Part shown: in pieces, positions 25,354 through 33,744 of the stretch
Layout: every line of letters begins with the position of its first letter
Position numbering within the stretch: position 1 is the first letter of the stretch
Assembly (NCBI RefSeq): GCF_036016195.1
Contig: NZ_JAYWTM010000024.1
Coordinates: 62,001-126,000, forward strand
Direction: 5' to 3'
Length of the DNA: 64,000 nucleotides
Origin: Brenneria populi
Lineage (GTDB): Bacteria > Pseudomonadota > Gammaproteobacteria > Enterobacterales > Enterobacteriaceae
Translations under genes and position numbers: made by a program
Notes under the pieces: model-generated
What the model saw: the letters and a program-made list of their open reading frames with translations, nothing else
The model's database searches: none
Told to the model about the DNA's origin: nothing

Positions 25354-26784
25354 ATGAAACTGGCTACCTTGACCATCGGCATTAGCCTGCTGATGGGGTC
25401 TACCTCTGTTTGGGCGCAGGCGCTCAGCGTCGAAGAGCGTTTCGCGCTGCTGGAGCGGCGGGTGAAAATTGCGGAGCAGCGCGCGGCGAACGCCGAAAGC
25501 GAAGTCCGGCAGTTGAAGCGCAGCCTGGCCGTGCAGCCGCAGGGAGCGGCGGCGGCCGCGCAACCCGTCGCCGTGGTCGCCCGCGCGCCGGCGGCGGAAA
25601 ATCCGCCGTCCGTCCCCGCCGACGCGCGGCAAGCCACGACGCCGACCTTAACCTTAAACGGTTTCGGCGATTTGAAACTGTATGGCGACGTGGAATTCAA
25701 CGCCGATGCGGCCAGCAACTCCGGCCAACTGACGTCGGTAAAAACCAGCGCCGATAATAAAAACTGGAAACCGGGCGCCTCCGAACGCTGGGACGTCAAC
25801 GGCCGGATCCTGATAGGCCTGGACGGCTATCGCCGCCAGGACAACGGCGATTTTGCCGGGTTCCGCGTTCAGCCGCTGGCGAATATGAACGGGTCGATGG
25901 GGCTTGACGATGCGGCGTTTTTCTTCGGCAAAGAGAACGACTGGCAGGCGAAAATAGGCCGTTTCGAGGCTTACGACATGTACCCGCTGAATCAGGACAC
26001 CTTCATCGAGTATTCCGGTAATACCGCCAACGATCTCTACGCCGACGGTTACGGCTATATCTATATGATGAAAGAGGGACGCGGGCGCAGCAGCGACGGC
26101 GGCAATATCATGCTGAGCAAATCGCTGGGCGACTGGTATCTAGAGGTCAACACGCTGTTTGAGGACGGCACCTCGCTGTATGCCGACGGCGAGTATCACG
26201 GCAATGCGCTGGAGAATAAGAAAAACGTTATTTATGTGCGTCCCGTCGCCGCCTGGAAGGGCGAAAACCTATCTGCCGCCGTCGCCGTGGAAACCAATGT
26301 GGTACGTAATGCCTACGGCTATAGCGACGGCAGCGGGGCGTGGCGGGATCAGTCGCGCCGTACCGGCTACGGCGCGACTTTCGGCTGGAATAGCTTGGCG
26401 AAGGATCCGGAAAACGGCCTGCAAATCAACCTGAATAGCGCATATCTGGATGCCAGCGATGAACAGGATTTGACCATCGGCGTGAACGGATTGTGGCGCC
26501 GTTTCGAGCTGGGTTATATTTTCGCGCACAACGATCTTCAGGCGTTTAACCTTAATAGCACCGTGGACAGCGGGCTCGACGGGCCGCTGACCAACCCCGG
26601 CAAGTACGATATCCATACGCTGCACGCCTCTTATCTGATCCCCGATGTTTTCGATATGCGAAATTTCAACCTGTACCTCGGCGCCTATACCTCATGGCTG
26701 CGTAAAGAGAGCGGCAACCAGCTGGTTAATGGCGGTGATGATGAGCGCTACGGCCTGCGGGTAAGATTTAAATATCTGTTCTAA
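25354..26784 (+). CDS. rafY: Outer-membrane carbohydrate porin (LamB/ScrY/RafY type)
   Basis: This trimeric beta-barrel porin lets oligosaccharides through the outer membrane. The reading starts at ATG 25354 after AGG at 25341, giving 476 residues; a TTG two codons earlier is not needed. A signal peptide ends at about SVWA-QAL (residue 21). Residues about 24-60 form a charged, heptad-like coiled coil (EERFALLERRVKIAEQRA) typical of ScrY and RafY. An alanine/proline-rich linker leads to the barrel, which begins near GFGDLKLYGDVEF and ends with a terminal phenylalanine (VRFKYLF). Confidence 0.88.
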   Translation: MKLATLTIGISLLMGSTSVWAQALSVEERFALLERRVKIAEQRAANAESEVRQLKRSLAVQPQGAAAAAQPVAVVARAPAAENPPSVPADARQATTPTLTLNGFGDLKLYGDVEFNADAASNSGQLTSVKTSADNKNWKPGASERWDVNGRILIGLDGYRRQDNGDFAGFRVQPLANMNGSMGLDDAAFFFGKENDWQAKIGRFEAYDMYPLNQDTFIEYSGNTANDLYADGYGYIYMMKEGRGRSSDGGNIMLSKSLGDWYLEVNTLFEDGTSLYADGEYHGNALENKKNVIYVRPVAAWKGENLSAAVAVETNVVRNAYGYSDGSGAWRDQSRRTGYGATFGWNSLAKDPENGLQINLNSAYLDASDEQDLTIGVNGLWRRFELGYIFAHNDLQAFNLNSTVDSGLDGPLTNPGKYDIHTLHASYLIPDVFDMRNFNLYLGAYTSWLRKESGNQLVNGGDDERYGLRVRFKYLF

Positions 26785-26816
26785 CCCGCCGGCGCGAACG
26801 CGTCAGGAACGGCGGG
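26785..26816. terminator. Possible bidirectional hairpin between the porin and C45 hydrolase genes
   Basis: CCCGCCG at 26785-26791 pairs with CGGCGGG at 26810-26816 across an 18-base loop, located between two convergent genes. There is no T tract, so it is not a classical intrinsic terminator. Confidence 0.35.
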
Positions 26817-26821
26817 CGCGT

Positions 26822-27850
26822 TCAGCGGCGAACCGCGCCGCTCAGCGCCGCGTTATGGCGATCCAGGGTATAAACGCGCCATTCAACCGCCTGGGAAGAA
26901 AGCACGAAAGTGGCGGTCGCCAGCGTGTTTTCCTCATCCGGGTCGGCCGGGTCCTGACGAAAAATAGGCAGCGCCGCGTTCTGGCGGTCGCTTAATATCG
27001 CCAACGCTTCAGACGATTCGAGCGGCGCGTCGGCGCGTTGATGCAGCCAGGCGTTCAGCCGCTGCTGGCGGCTGGCGGAGCTGGCGGTGATGATTTGCTC
27101 CTGCGCGTTTATCTCCGGCTCTATCAGGTGGTTGGCATGGCCGTGCGTCCCGGCGACTTCGCGTATGGCGAAGCCCGAACCGGTCGCTTCCAGGCTGATC
27201 AAGCGCGGATCGCCGCACTGCGCCAGCGTATGATGGAAGGCGCCGGCGCGTTTCTCCTGCGTCAGAATAGCGAGCGCATCGTCAAGCGTATCCGCATCCA
27301 GCGCGGCCCTGGCGAGAATCTGCCGTGGATAGCCGACGGGCCGTGTCTGCGCGCGAATGTTGTTGATCGTCATCACTAATCCCCGCTCGTTAACGGCGAA
27401 GGTGTGGCCGCAGATCGAACCGGGGTAGTAGAAGCTGGTAAACGCGCGTCCGCGCTCGGGCCGAATAGCGACGATGGCGCAATCCTCCCTAAGCTGCGGG
27501 AATCCGTCTTCATTGTGGGCGACGATCGGCTCGCGCTTCGCCGTTCTGCCCATCACCGTGCTGCAGCCGTCGGACGTGGAGGGGAGCAGGTCCCCGCGGC
27601 AGTTCCAGGCGAAGACCTCATCGAGCGAACGCTCAAGGCCGGCCGCCAGCCCCGCCAACTCTTGCCAGCATTCGGGAAAACGGTCGCGCGTCATCGCCTG
27701 CATGCTTAACGCCTGAGGCGACTGCCGCAGCGCGGCGATTTTTTGCCACAGGCCGGTGGCCCGCACCTTCTCCTCATAGGCCCGGCGCCCCAGCACGCCC
27801 AATTGATAACCGACCTGGTAGCGATCGCCGGCGATAGTCATACTCTTCAT
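26822..27850 (-). CDS. C45-type autoproteolytic acyltransferase/amidohydrolase (isopenicillin N acyltransferase-like, Ntn fold)
   Basis: Members are Ntn-hydrolases that process themselves at an internal cysteine, which then acts as nucleophile on amide bonds. The 342-residue protein has the family cleavage motif DGCSTVMG, with C96 as the expected nucleophile. Other family segments are EPIVAHNEDG, SFYYPGSICGHTFAVNERG and MTINNIRA. It has no signal peptide. It lies 34 bp after a GlnQ-like ATPase and is the last gene of that nitrogen-regulated operon, so it probably releases an amino acid or amine from an imported N-acyl compound. The substrate is not known. Confidence 0.85.
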   Translation of the reverse strand: MKSMTIAGDRYQVGYQLGVLGRRAYEEKVRATGLWQKIAALRQSPQALSMQAMTRDRFPECWQELAGLAAGLERSLDEVFAWNCRGDLLPSTSDGCSTVMGRTAKREPIVAHNEDGFPQLREDCAIVAIRPERGRAFTSFYYPGSICGHTFAVNERGLVMTINNIRAQTRPVGYPRQILARAALDADTLDDALAILTQEKRAGAFHHTLAQCGDPRLISLEATGSGFAIREVAGTHGHANHLIEPEINAQEQIITASSASRQQRLNAWLHQRADAPLESSEALAILSDRQNAALPIFRQDPADPDEENTLATATFVLSSQAVEWRVYTLDRHNAALSGAVRR

Positions 27851-27884
27851 GGTGTTCTCTTACCTACAGGGGCGTTGCCCGCAG

Positions 27885-28613
27885 TTATGATACGTGTTGC
27901 AGAAACGTTTTCAGGCGTTCGCTTTTGGAGGCGGTCAGCAGCTCTTCCGGCGTCCCGTCTTCGGCGATGGTGCCGTTGTCGATAAAGATCAGGCGCGAGG
28001 CCACCTTGCGCGCGAAGTCGATTTCATGGGTGACGATAACCATGGTCATTCCCTCTTCCGCCAGCGACTGCATCACCTTAAGCACTTCATGGCGGAGTTC
28101 CGGATCCAGCGCGGAGGTCGGTTCGTCGAATAGCATCATCTGCGGTTTTACCGCCAGCGCCCGGGCGATGGCCACCCGCTGCTGCTGGCCGCCGGACAGT
28201 TCGGAAGGGTAGTGGTTCGCGCGCTCCGCCAGACCGACCTTGGCCAATAGCTGTTGAGCCAGAGCCTCGGCCTCTTTTTTACTGCTTTTACGCACGCGTA
28301 TCGGGCCGAACATAACATTCTCCAGCGCCGTCAGGTGCGGAAACAGATGGAACTGCTGAAACACCATGCCCGCTTCGCGGCGAATAGCGCATTCATTGAC
28401 GTGTTCGTCGGTAATATGCATTCCGGCGACCAGCAGCGCCCCCGACGAGATCTCCTCCAGCTTATTGATACAGCGCAGCAGCGTCGATTTGCCCGAGCCG
28501 GAAGGGCCGATGATCACGACGACTTCGCCTTTTTCGATTTTCAGGTTGATATCATGCAACACTTGGGTATCGCCGAAATTTTTCGACACCTTTTGGAATT
28601 CAACAATACTCAT
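27885..28613 (-). CDS. Glutamine-type ABC transporter ATP-binding protein (GlnQ paralogue)
   Basis: This ATPase powers a GlnHPQ-like importer. The 242 residues match the size of GlnQ (240). Walker A GPSGSGKS is at 36-43, the Q-loop is in VFQQFHLFPHLTALEN, the signature LSGGQQQRVAIARAL, Walker B MLFDEPTSALDPELRHEVL and the switch histidine in VTHEIDFA. The start overlaps the permease stop by 4 bp. In enterics glnQ is normally next to ybiK-type genes, and here it is next to a C45 hydrolase, so this is likely a second copy with another substrate. Confidence 0.88.
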   Translation of the reverse strand: MSIVEFQKVSKNFGDTQVLHDINLKIEKGEVVVIIGPSGSGKSTLLRCINKLEEISSGALLVAGMHITDEHVNECAIRREAGMVFQQFHLFPHLTALENVMFGPIRVRKSSKKEAEALAQQLLAKVGLAERANHYPSELSGGQQQRVAIARALAVKPQMMLFDEPTSALDPELRHEVLKVMQSLAEEGMTMVIVTHEIDFARKVASRLIFIDNGTIAEDGTPEELLTASKSERLKTFLQHVS

Positions 28614-29266
28614 AGTATATGCATCCTTTTTTCCAACCTTTTAAGAACAATACTCAGGCATATCGTGACCAGCAGATAAAGCACGGCGACGGCGGTCCAG
28701 ACTTCCAGCGCGCGGAAATTCCCGGCGATAATCTCCTGGCCCTGCCTGGTTAATTCCGCCACGCCGATGACGATAAACAGAGAGGTATCTTTTATGCTGA
28801 TAATCCATTGATTGCCCAGCGCCGGAATCATTCGGCGCAATGCGAGCGGCATAATGACGTGAATCAGGGTATCGCGCTGCGACAGCCCCATCGCCAGGCT
28901 GGCTTCGCGAAATCCTTTATTAATGGACAGGATGGCGCCGCGGGTAATTTCCGCGATATATGCGCCGGAATTAATCATAATGGTCGCCACCGCCGCGGTG
29001 ATCGGGTCGATACGGACGGGCAGGATCATCGGCAGCGCGAAATAGATGAACATAACCTGAACCATAATGGGCGTTCCGCGAATAATCTCAACGAAAAACA
29101 GTGAGATGGCTTTCGCTATTTTGCCGCCCAGCGCCCGGCAGACGCCGGCGATTAACCCAATGATAAAACCGCCGATTAACCCGATAACGGAGATAAATAA
29201 GGTTAATTCCAGCCCTTGCAGCAGTATGGGAATGGCTTCCCATACGTATTTAAATTCAAAATTCAT
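28610..29266 (-). CDS. Glutamine-type ABC transporter permease (GlnP paralogue)
   Basis: This inner-membrane subunit is 218 residues long and matches E. coli GlnP over its whole length. Shared stretches include RGTPIMVQVMFIYFALPM, TIMINSGAYIAEITRGAILS and IKDTSLFIVIGVAELTRQGQ. The EAA loop (REASLAMGLSQRDTLIHVIM) is intact. It starts 61 bp after the binding-protein gene. Confidence 0.9.
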   Translation of the reverse strand: MNFEFKYVWEAIPILLQGLELTLFISVIGLIGGFIIGLIAGVCRALGGKIAKAISLFFVEIIRGTPIMVQVMFIYFALPMILPVRIDPITAAVATIMINSGAYIAEITRGAILSINKGFREASLAMGLSQRDTLIHVIMPLALRRMIPALGNQWIISIKDTSLFIVIGVAELTRQGQEIIAGNFRALEVWTAVAVLYLLVTICLSIVLKRLEKRMHIL

Positions 29267-29327
29267 ACTTTATTCTCAATTCAACAGCTTAATATTGACC
29301 GGAGAATACTCCGGTCTGAATCAATGA

Positions 29328-30080
29328 TTATCTCGGCGCTTTATCAAACCATTTTATATAAATTTTATTATAAGTTCCGTCTTGTTTTAATTCAGCCAGG
29401 GCTTTATTGACTTCTGCGGTATATTTACTGTTTTTCTGTAAAGCGAAACCATATTGCTGCGGCAGCATACTGTCGGTTTCACCGGTCGATTTGACTTTTC
29501 CGTTGCCCGCGGTTTTTACATAATAAAGCACGTTAGGACTGTCGTGCACAACGGCCTGAATATTACCCGCTTGTAGATCCAGATAGGCATTGTCGATATT
29601 CGGGAACTCGACATAATTCGCTTTTACGTTGGCTTTCATATAATTCGCCGCGGCGGTTCCCTGTTTCAATCCTACTTTTTTTCCGGCTAAATCATTGAAC
29701 TTGGTGATTGAATCGTCATTGGATTTAACGGCGATAAGCAGATCGGCATCGTAATAGCCGTCGCTGAAATCCACCACCTGTTTACGCGCCGGAGTAATGG
29801 TAATGCCGGCCATGGCGAGATCCAGATTTCTTGATTGCAGCCCGGGGATTAAACCACCGAAATCCATCGGCCTTAACTCATAGCTCACGCCTATTTTTTG
29901 TGCGATGGCATCCCAAAGATCGATATCAAAGCCCACGTATTTATCATTCTGTTTGAACTCGAACGGCACAAAGGCGGTGTCAACGCCAACCAGCAATTTG
30001 TCTTGCGCCTGTGCGGAAATAGCGAAGCTGCTCATCAGAATCGCGCCGGAAACGAGTAGTGATTTGCTGAAAAAGTTCAT
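29328..30080 (-). CDS. Glutamine-type periplasmic binding protein (GlnH paralogue)
   Basis: This 250-residue receptor has a signal peptide (MNFFSKSLL, cleavage after AQA at residue 25). The mature protein is close to GlnH, with DTAFVPFEFKQNDKYVGFDI, AGITITPARKQVVDFSDGYY, FPNIDNAYLDLQ and a C-terminal GTYNKIYIKWF. The strong match to GlnH suggests glutamine or a close analogue, although several residues differ in the binding region (for example LQSRNLDLAMAGIT). It is the first gene of an operon preceded by a sigma-54 promoter and NtrC-like sites. Confidence 0.9.
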   Translation of the reverse strand: MNFFSKSLLVSGAILMSSFAISAQAQDKLLVGVDTAFVPFEFKQNDKYVGFDIDLWDAIAQKIGVSYELRPMDFGGLIPGLQSRNLDLAMAGITITPARKQVVDFSDGYYDADLLIAVKSNDDSITKFNDLAGKKVGLKQGTAAANYMKANVKANYVEFPNIDNAYLDLQAGNIQAVVHDSPNVLYYVKTAGNGKVKSTGETDSMLPQQYGFALQKNSKYTAEVNKALAELKQDGTYNKIYIKWFDKAPR

Positions 30081-30131
30081 AGTAATACCTCATTGTAAGA
30101 AAACGGTAACTTGCGTACTAATATAGATAAA

Positions 30132-30147
30132 GCAAAAGGTATGCCAA
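30132..30147 (-). promoter_or_regulatory. Sigma-54 promoter of the GlnHPQ-like operon
   Basis: Reading the minus strand, TTGGCATACCTTTTGCTTT has GG and GC exactly 12 bp apart and differs from the sigma-54 consensus (TTGGCAC, 5 bases, TTGCT) at two positions. It lies about 50 bp upstream of the GlnH-like start, with transcription expected near 30120. E. coli glnHPQ has the same kind of promoter. Confidence 0.75.
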
Positions 30148-30263
30148 GATGAACTATCTTTGGTATTTTTAATCGCAAAAACGAGATGTATCATGTTGAT
30201 TATAAAGTAATTTATGTTTTTTCTTTCATTCCGGGAACGGCCGCGTTTCGTCGGTTTTATCGC

Positions 30264-30342
30264 ATCACCAAAATGATACATCGGTTGCACTAAAATAATG
30301 AATTCCCTGGCGTGTATTATATTTATGCACTATTTTTGGCCA
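30264..30342. promoter_or_regulatory. Three NtrC-like enhancer sites
   Basis: Three 17-bp matches to the NtrC consensus (TGCACCAAAATGGTGCA or its complement) lie at 30264-30280, 30286-30302 and 30326-30342. By hand count each has 13 of 17 identities. They begin with ATCACCAAAATGATACA, TGCACTAAAATAATGAA and TGCACTATTTTTGGCCA. They lie about 120-200 bp upstream of the sigma-54 promoter at 30132-30147, a normal enhancer distance. Confidence 0.68.
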
Positions 30343-30365
30343 TTTAGTGATGGCGCTTATTATTT

Positions 30366-30923
30366 TTATTTTAATAGTGAATGCGTTGTTTCCGGCGCCG
30401 GCGTTTGCGATGCGTTCATAATCATCGACAAAAAGGTGTAATAACCATTAATACCGATAAGGTCAATTACGCCACGTTCGCCAAATAACGTTATCGCTTT
30501 ATTCCAGGTGTCGTCGCTGACGATTTTTTTCTCATGAATCTCTTGGCAAAATGCATAAACCACTTTTTCATCTTCTAAATCAAATGCGGGCGTTTGATTA
30601 TTATTTATCCGAATAATCGCCTGTTTGGAAATTCCCTGCCGCTCCGCTATCGGCGCATGAATAGCCCATTCTACTTCTTGCGACCAATTTCTGGCGGTAA
30701 TGAGAATGGCCAGTTCGGAAAGGCGCGGTCCTATCGCGCTGCGATAACGAAGGTATTCGCCCATTTTTTGCGCATGGCTCATCAGTTCCGGGCTGCGTAA
30801 TAGGGGTTCGAAAGGGGGTAACAACGCGCCGCGCGGCCCGTTAATAATTTCCTCGGCCAATTTTTTTTGTTCGGCGTCCCAACGCGTTGAATCAATGGCC
30901 GGCATGCGGTTTATTTGCGCCAT
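30366..30923 (-). CDS. Carboxymuconolactone decarboxylase (CMD/AhpD-like) family protein
   Basis: The 185-residue protein has the CMD fold signature: an RYRSAIGPRLSELAILITAR helix start and ARNWSQEVEWAIHAPIAERQ in which the conserved glutamate and histidine are kept. The CxxC motif of redox-active AhpD proteins is absent (EWAIHA instead), so it is not a peroxidase partner. Family members with this pattern include lactone decarboxylases and uncharacterised proteins. It starts 1 bp after the aminotransferase stop and is surely co-transcribed with it. Confidence 0.83.
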   Translation of the reverse strand: MAQINRMPAIDSTRWDAEQKKLAEEIINGPRGALLPPFEPLLRSPELMSHAQKMGEYLRYRSAIGPRLSELAILITARNWSQEVEWAIHAPIAERQGISKQAIIRINNNQTPAFDLEDEKVVYAFCQEIHEKKIVSDDTWNKAITLFGERGVIDLIGINGYYTFLSMIMNASQTPAPETTHSLLK

Positions 30924-30924
30924 C

Positions 30925-32262
30925 TTATTTCGCTCCTATCCGTCCGGTCTCTTCGCGGATAACGGCGGCTAAGGTTTCCACCACGAAATCCAACTGACTT
31001 TCGCTAATGATAAACGGCGGCGCGATTAAAATATGATCGCCATATTGGCCGTCGACGGTTCCGCCCATCGGGTAGACCAACAGCCCTTGCGCCATGCAGT
31101 TGCGTTTAAGCGCGGCGTGGAGTTTATCGGCCGGATCGAAGGTTTCTTTCGTCGCGCGGTCTTTGACCAGTTCGATCCCGACGAATAATCCGCGGCCGCG
31201 AATATCGCCGACGTGATCGAACCCGCCCAGGGCTTCGCGCAGATGAGCCTGCAGGTATTGGCCGCGGGCTCTGACATCCGCCAATAAATTGTCGCGTTGG
31301 ATAACCTGCTGCACCGCAAGCGCGGCGGCGGCGGCGGTTGGGTGGCAAATATAGGTGTGCCCGTGCTGAAACATACCGCTGCCGCTCTTGATGGCATCGA
31401 CGATTTTGCTTGTCGTCAGCACCGCGCCGATGGGCTGATAACCGCCGCCGAGACCTTTGGCGATGGTGACGAGATCCGGTACGGCGTTATCCTGTTCAAA
31501 CGCATAGAGCGTGCCGGTGCGCCCCATACCGCACATCACCTCATCCGCGATATAAAGAATGCCGTACTTATCGCAAATTTTACGCACGCCGGAGAAATAG
31601 CCGGGGGTCGGCGGCGTGGCGCCGGTCGTCGCGCCGACTACGGTTTCGGCGCAAAAAGCGATGATTTTTTCCGGGCCGTTTTCGATGATGACGTCTTCAA
31701 GCTCTTGCAGCAATCTTGCGGTGTACTGCGCCTGGGTTTCCTGCGCGCCTTTGTCGCGGTACTCGTTGCAGGCGGAAACGCGCGCCACATCCATCAGCAA
31801 AGGGGCGAACTTCTTACGGCGCCATTCGTTGCCGCCGACGGCCAGCGCGCCCAGGGTGTTGCCGTGATAGCTCTGTTTTCTGGCGATAAACAGGGTGCGT
31901 TCCGGCTGGCCGATCTCGACAAAATACTGTCTGGCCATTTTGAGCGCCGTTTCCACCGCTTCCGACCCGCCCGAAACAAAATAGGCGTGATTCAGCGCGC
32001 CCGGGGCGTTGGCGATCAGGTTGTCCGCCAATTGTTCGGCGGCCTCGCTGGTAAAAAAACTGGTGTGGGCGTAGGCCAGCTTATCGATTTGCCGGTGCAT
32101 CGCCGCCAGCACATCCGGGTGCGCGTGGCCCAGGCAGGATACCGCCGCGCCGCCGCAGGCATCCAGATAACGTTTTCCGTTGATATCCGTGATATAGGCG
32201 CCTTGGGCGGAGGCCGCCGCGATCGGCGTGGCGAGAAGAGAACGATGAATAATATGGCTCAT
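30925..32262 (-). CDS. Class III PLP-dependent aminotransferase (omega-amino acid:pyruvate type)
   Basis: This 445-residue enzyme probably transfers an amino group from an omega-amine or beta-amino acid to pyruvate or 2-oxoglutarate. The PLP lysine is K269 in VTIAKGLGGGYQP, and D240 in LYIADEVMCGMGRTG holds the pyridine nitrogen. GSEAVETALKMARQYF and SYHGNTLGALAVGGN are family-typical. The partner CMD gene is 1 bp downstream. An RpiR-type regulator lies 179 bp upstream on the same strand. The amine substrate is unknown. Confidence 0.87.
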   Translation of the reverse strand: MSHIIHRSLLATPIAAASAQGAYITDINGKRYLDACGGAAVSCLGHAHPDVLAAMHRQIDKLAYAHTSFFTSEAAEQLADNLIANAPGALNHAYFVSGGSEAVETALKMARQYFVEIGQPERTLFIARKQSYHGNTLGALAVGGNEWRRKKFAPLLMDVARVSACNEYRDKGAQETQAQYTARLLQELEDVIIENGPEKIIAFCAETVVGATTGATPPTPGYFSGVRKICDKYGILYIADEVMCGMGRTGTLYAFEQDNAVPDLVTIAKGLGGGYQPIGAVLTTSKIVDAIKSGSGMFQHGHTYICHPTAAAAALAVQQVIQRDNLLADVRARGQYLQAHLREALGGFDHVGDIRGRGLFVGIELVKDRATKETFDPADKLHAALKRNCMAQGLLVYPMGGTVDGQYGDHILIAPPFIISESQLDFVVETLAAVIREETGRIGAK

Positions 32263-32441
32263 GGCGTTGTGAAACCTCGAATTTCGTTGGGGAATGCCGT
32301 GGGTTCATCTTGCATGATTCAATTGTTTCCAGTCAATATAAAATTAATTCGTTTGTATCATTTGCGGCGGCCGGCGATCCGCGGCCGCTGCGCCGGGCGG
32401 TTCAGCATGCGCCGGTTATGGCGACGGGCGGGCGTAAAAGG

Positions 32442-33302
32442 CTATTGGCGTTTGCCCGGCATGATATAAGCGCCGGTATCGATCAGATGGCTCTCCGCGT
32501 TCTCGATGCCTTTCACCGCCTGCTGTCCGTGTTTCGCCACCAGCATCGCCAATAAACATTCGCTGATGCCCACGCCGGAAATGATGGAAGGGAAGAAGGA
32601 GGGGCTGTCGGTATGAAAAAGGAGCGGGGCGTCCGCCTCCAGCGCCAGGGGGGAGATCAGCGCGTCGGTAATGGATACCGTTTGGCAGCCCGCCCGCCTG
32701 GCGGCGTTGAACACCATGACGGTCTCTTTCGAATAGGGCGCGAAGCCGATGACCAGCATGGCGTCTTCCGGCTCTAGATCGCGGGTAAACATTTCGATAT
32801 TGCTGGCCTGCCCATCGATCAGAAACACATTTTTTTTGAACAGGCGGTAGATGTAGTAGAGCGAATAAGCGATGGGGAAGCTGGCCCGAAAGCCGCAAAT
32901 ATAAACGTTCCCGGCCTTATCCAGGATGGACACCGCTTTTTTCATCAGCTCGGCGTTGACGGATTCGGTATGGGCGAGATTGGCGAGATGGGATTTAAAC
33001 ATCGCCTCATACAGCGCGTTATCCTCGCGCTGGCCAATCAGCTTTTGCGCTTTCTTGCCGTAGGGTTCGTTGCCGAGCCCCATATCGGCGATGAAGGCGT
33101 TTTTCAGTTCGTTCCAGCCGGCGAAGCCCAGCTTTTTCGCCAGGCGCAGCAAGGTGGCGGGCTGTACCCCCGCCTGTCTGGCGAACGCGCGCATCGAGAG
33201 CACCACCAATTCATTGGCGTGTTGCAACGTGAATTGCGCCGCTCTCTGCAGTTCGGGCGTTAATAGCGGATAACTGTCGGCGATGGCCTGCTGGATACTC
33301 AT
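32442..33302 (-). CDS. MurR/RpiR-family transcriptional regulator
   Basis: The 286-residue protein has an N-terminal RpiR-type helix-turn-helix (AFARQAGVQPATLLRLAKKL) and a C-terminal SIS sugar-isomerase-like domain (GNVYICGFRASFPIAYSLYY, then EDAMLVIGFAPYSKETV). The start ATG 33302 follows AAGGGAGA; a longer in-frame start at 33374 adds residues without similarity. Its place just upstream of the aminotransferase suggests it controls that operon. The SIS-domain ligand need not be a sugar. Confidence 0.87.
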   Translation of the reverse strand: MSIQQAIADSYPLLTPELQRAAQFTLQHANELVVLSMRAFARQAGVQPATLLRLAKKLGFAGWNELKNAFIADMGLGNEPYGKKAQKLIGQREDNALYEAMFKSHLANLAHTESVNAELMKKAVSILDKAGNVYICGFRASFPIAYSLYYIYRLFKKNVFLIDGQASNIEMFTRDLEPEDAMLVIGFAPYSKETVMVFNAARRAGCQTVSITDALISPLALEADAPLLFHTDSPSFFPSIISGVGISECLLAMLVAKHGQQAVKGIENAESHLIDTGAYIMPGKRQ

Positions 33303-33644
33303 TAAGCGGGATTCTCCCTTGGTGTGGAACCTGGCGCGGTAAATTCTGACATAACCGCAGGTGGCATATAGCAAAATTTACCACTTATTTGGCTATGGTT
33401 GCATACCAGGCGCATCCTCCGGCATGCGGCCTGTGGGTTAAAGGCAGTGAAAGCCTATGTCGGGATTTGGCTGCCGTGCTCCATTTTGGTGCTTTTGGTT
33501 CATCAATATGGTGCAACTGCAGGCCATCGCCTGCGATCGGCTGGCGGGAAGTTTTTTTTCATTACGACTCATCTCCGTTTTTTGATCCTTTTTTTGATTT
33601 TTTATCTAACTTAATTAATTGTATTTATTAATGTTCTCATTATA
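33303..33644. other. Divergent intergenic region between RpiR and IclR genes
   Basis: Most of this 442-bp gap has no convincing gene on either strand. Short reading frames near 33389-33631 lack ribosome binding sites and family similarity. The right part (about 33550-33660) is very AT-rich, with a run of TTTTTTGATCCTTTTTTTGA, and leads into the operator and promoter described separately. Confidence 0.45.
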
Positions 33645-33661
33645 TGGGAATTAATTTCCCA
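33645..33661. promoter_or_regulatory. IclR-type palindromic operator
   Basis: TGGGAATTAATTTCCCA has perfect 6-bp arms around TTAAT and resembles the E. coli IclR operator (TGGAAATNATTTCCA) as I recall it. It lies 84-100 bp upstream of the IclR-family gene at 33745 and touches the candidate sigma-54 promoter, so autoregulation is likely. Confidence 0.55.
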
Positions 33662-33666
33662 AATTA

Positions 33667-33682
33667 TGGCATGACCTCTGCT
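33667..33682 (+). promoter_or_regulatory. Candidate sigma-54 promoter of the IclR-importer-hut operon
   Basis: ATGGCATGACCTCTGCTTT has GG and GC 12 bp apart and differs from the consensus at three positions, so it is weaker than the other sigma-54 candidates here. It is about 65 bp upstream of the IclR gene. Pseudomonas hut operons have sigma-54 promoters, which makes this reasonable. Confidence 0.45.
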
Positions 33683-33744
33683 TTAGCGATATCAGGGTGA
33701 TGCCCGTCACCTGATTTCACTGATTCGTATACCGGGGATCCACC

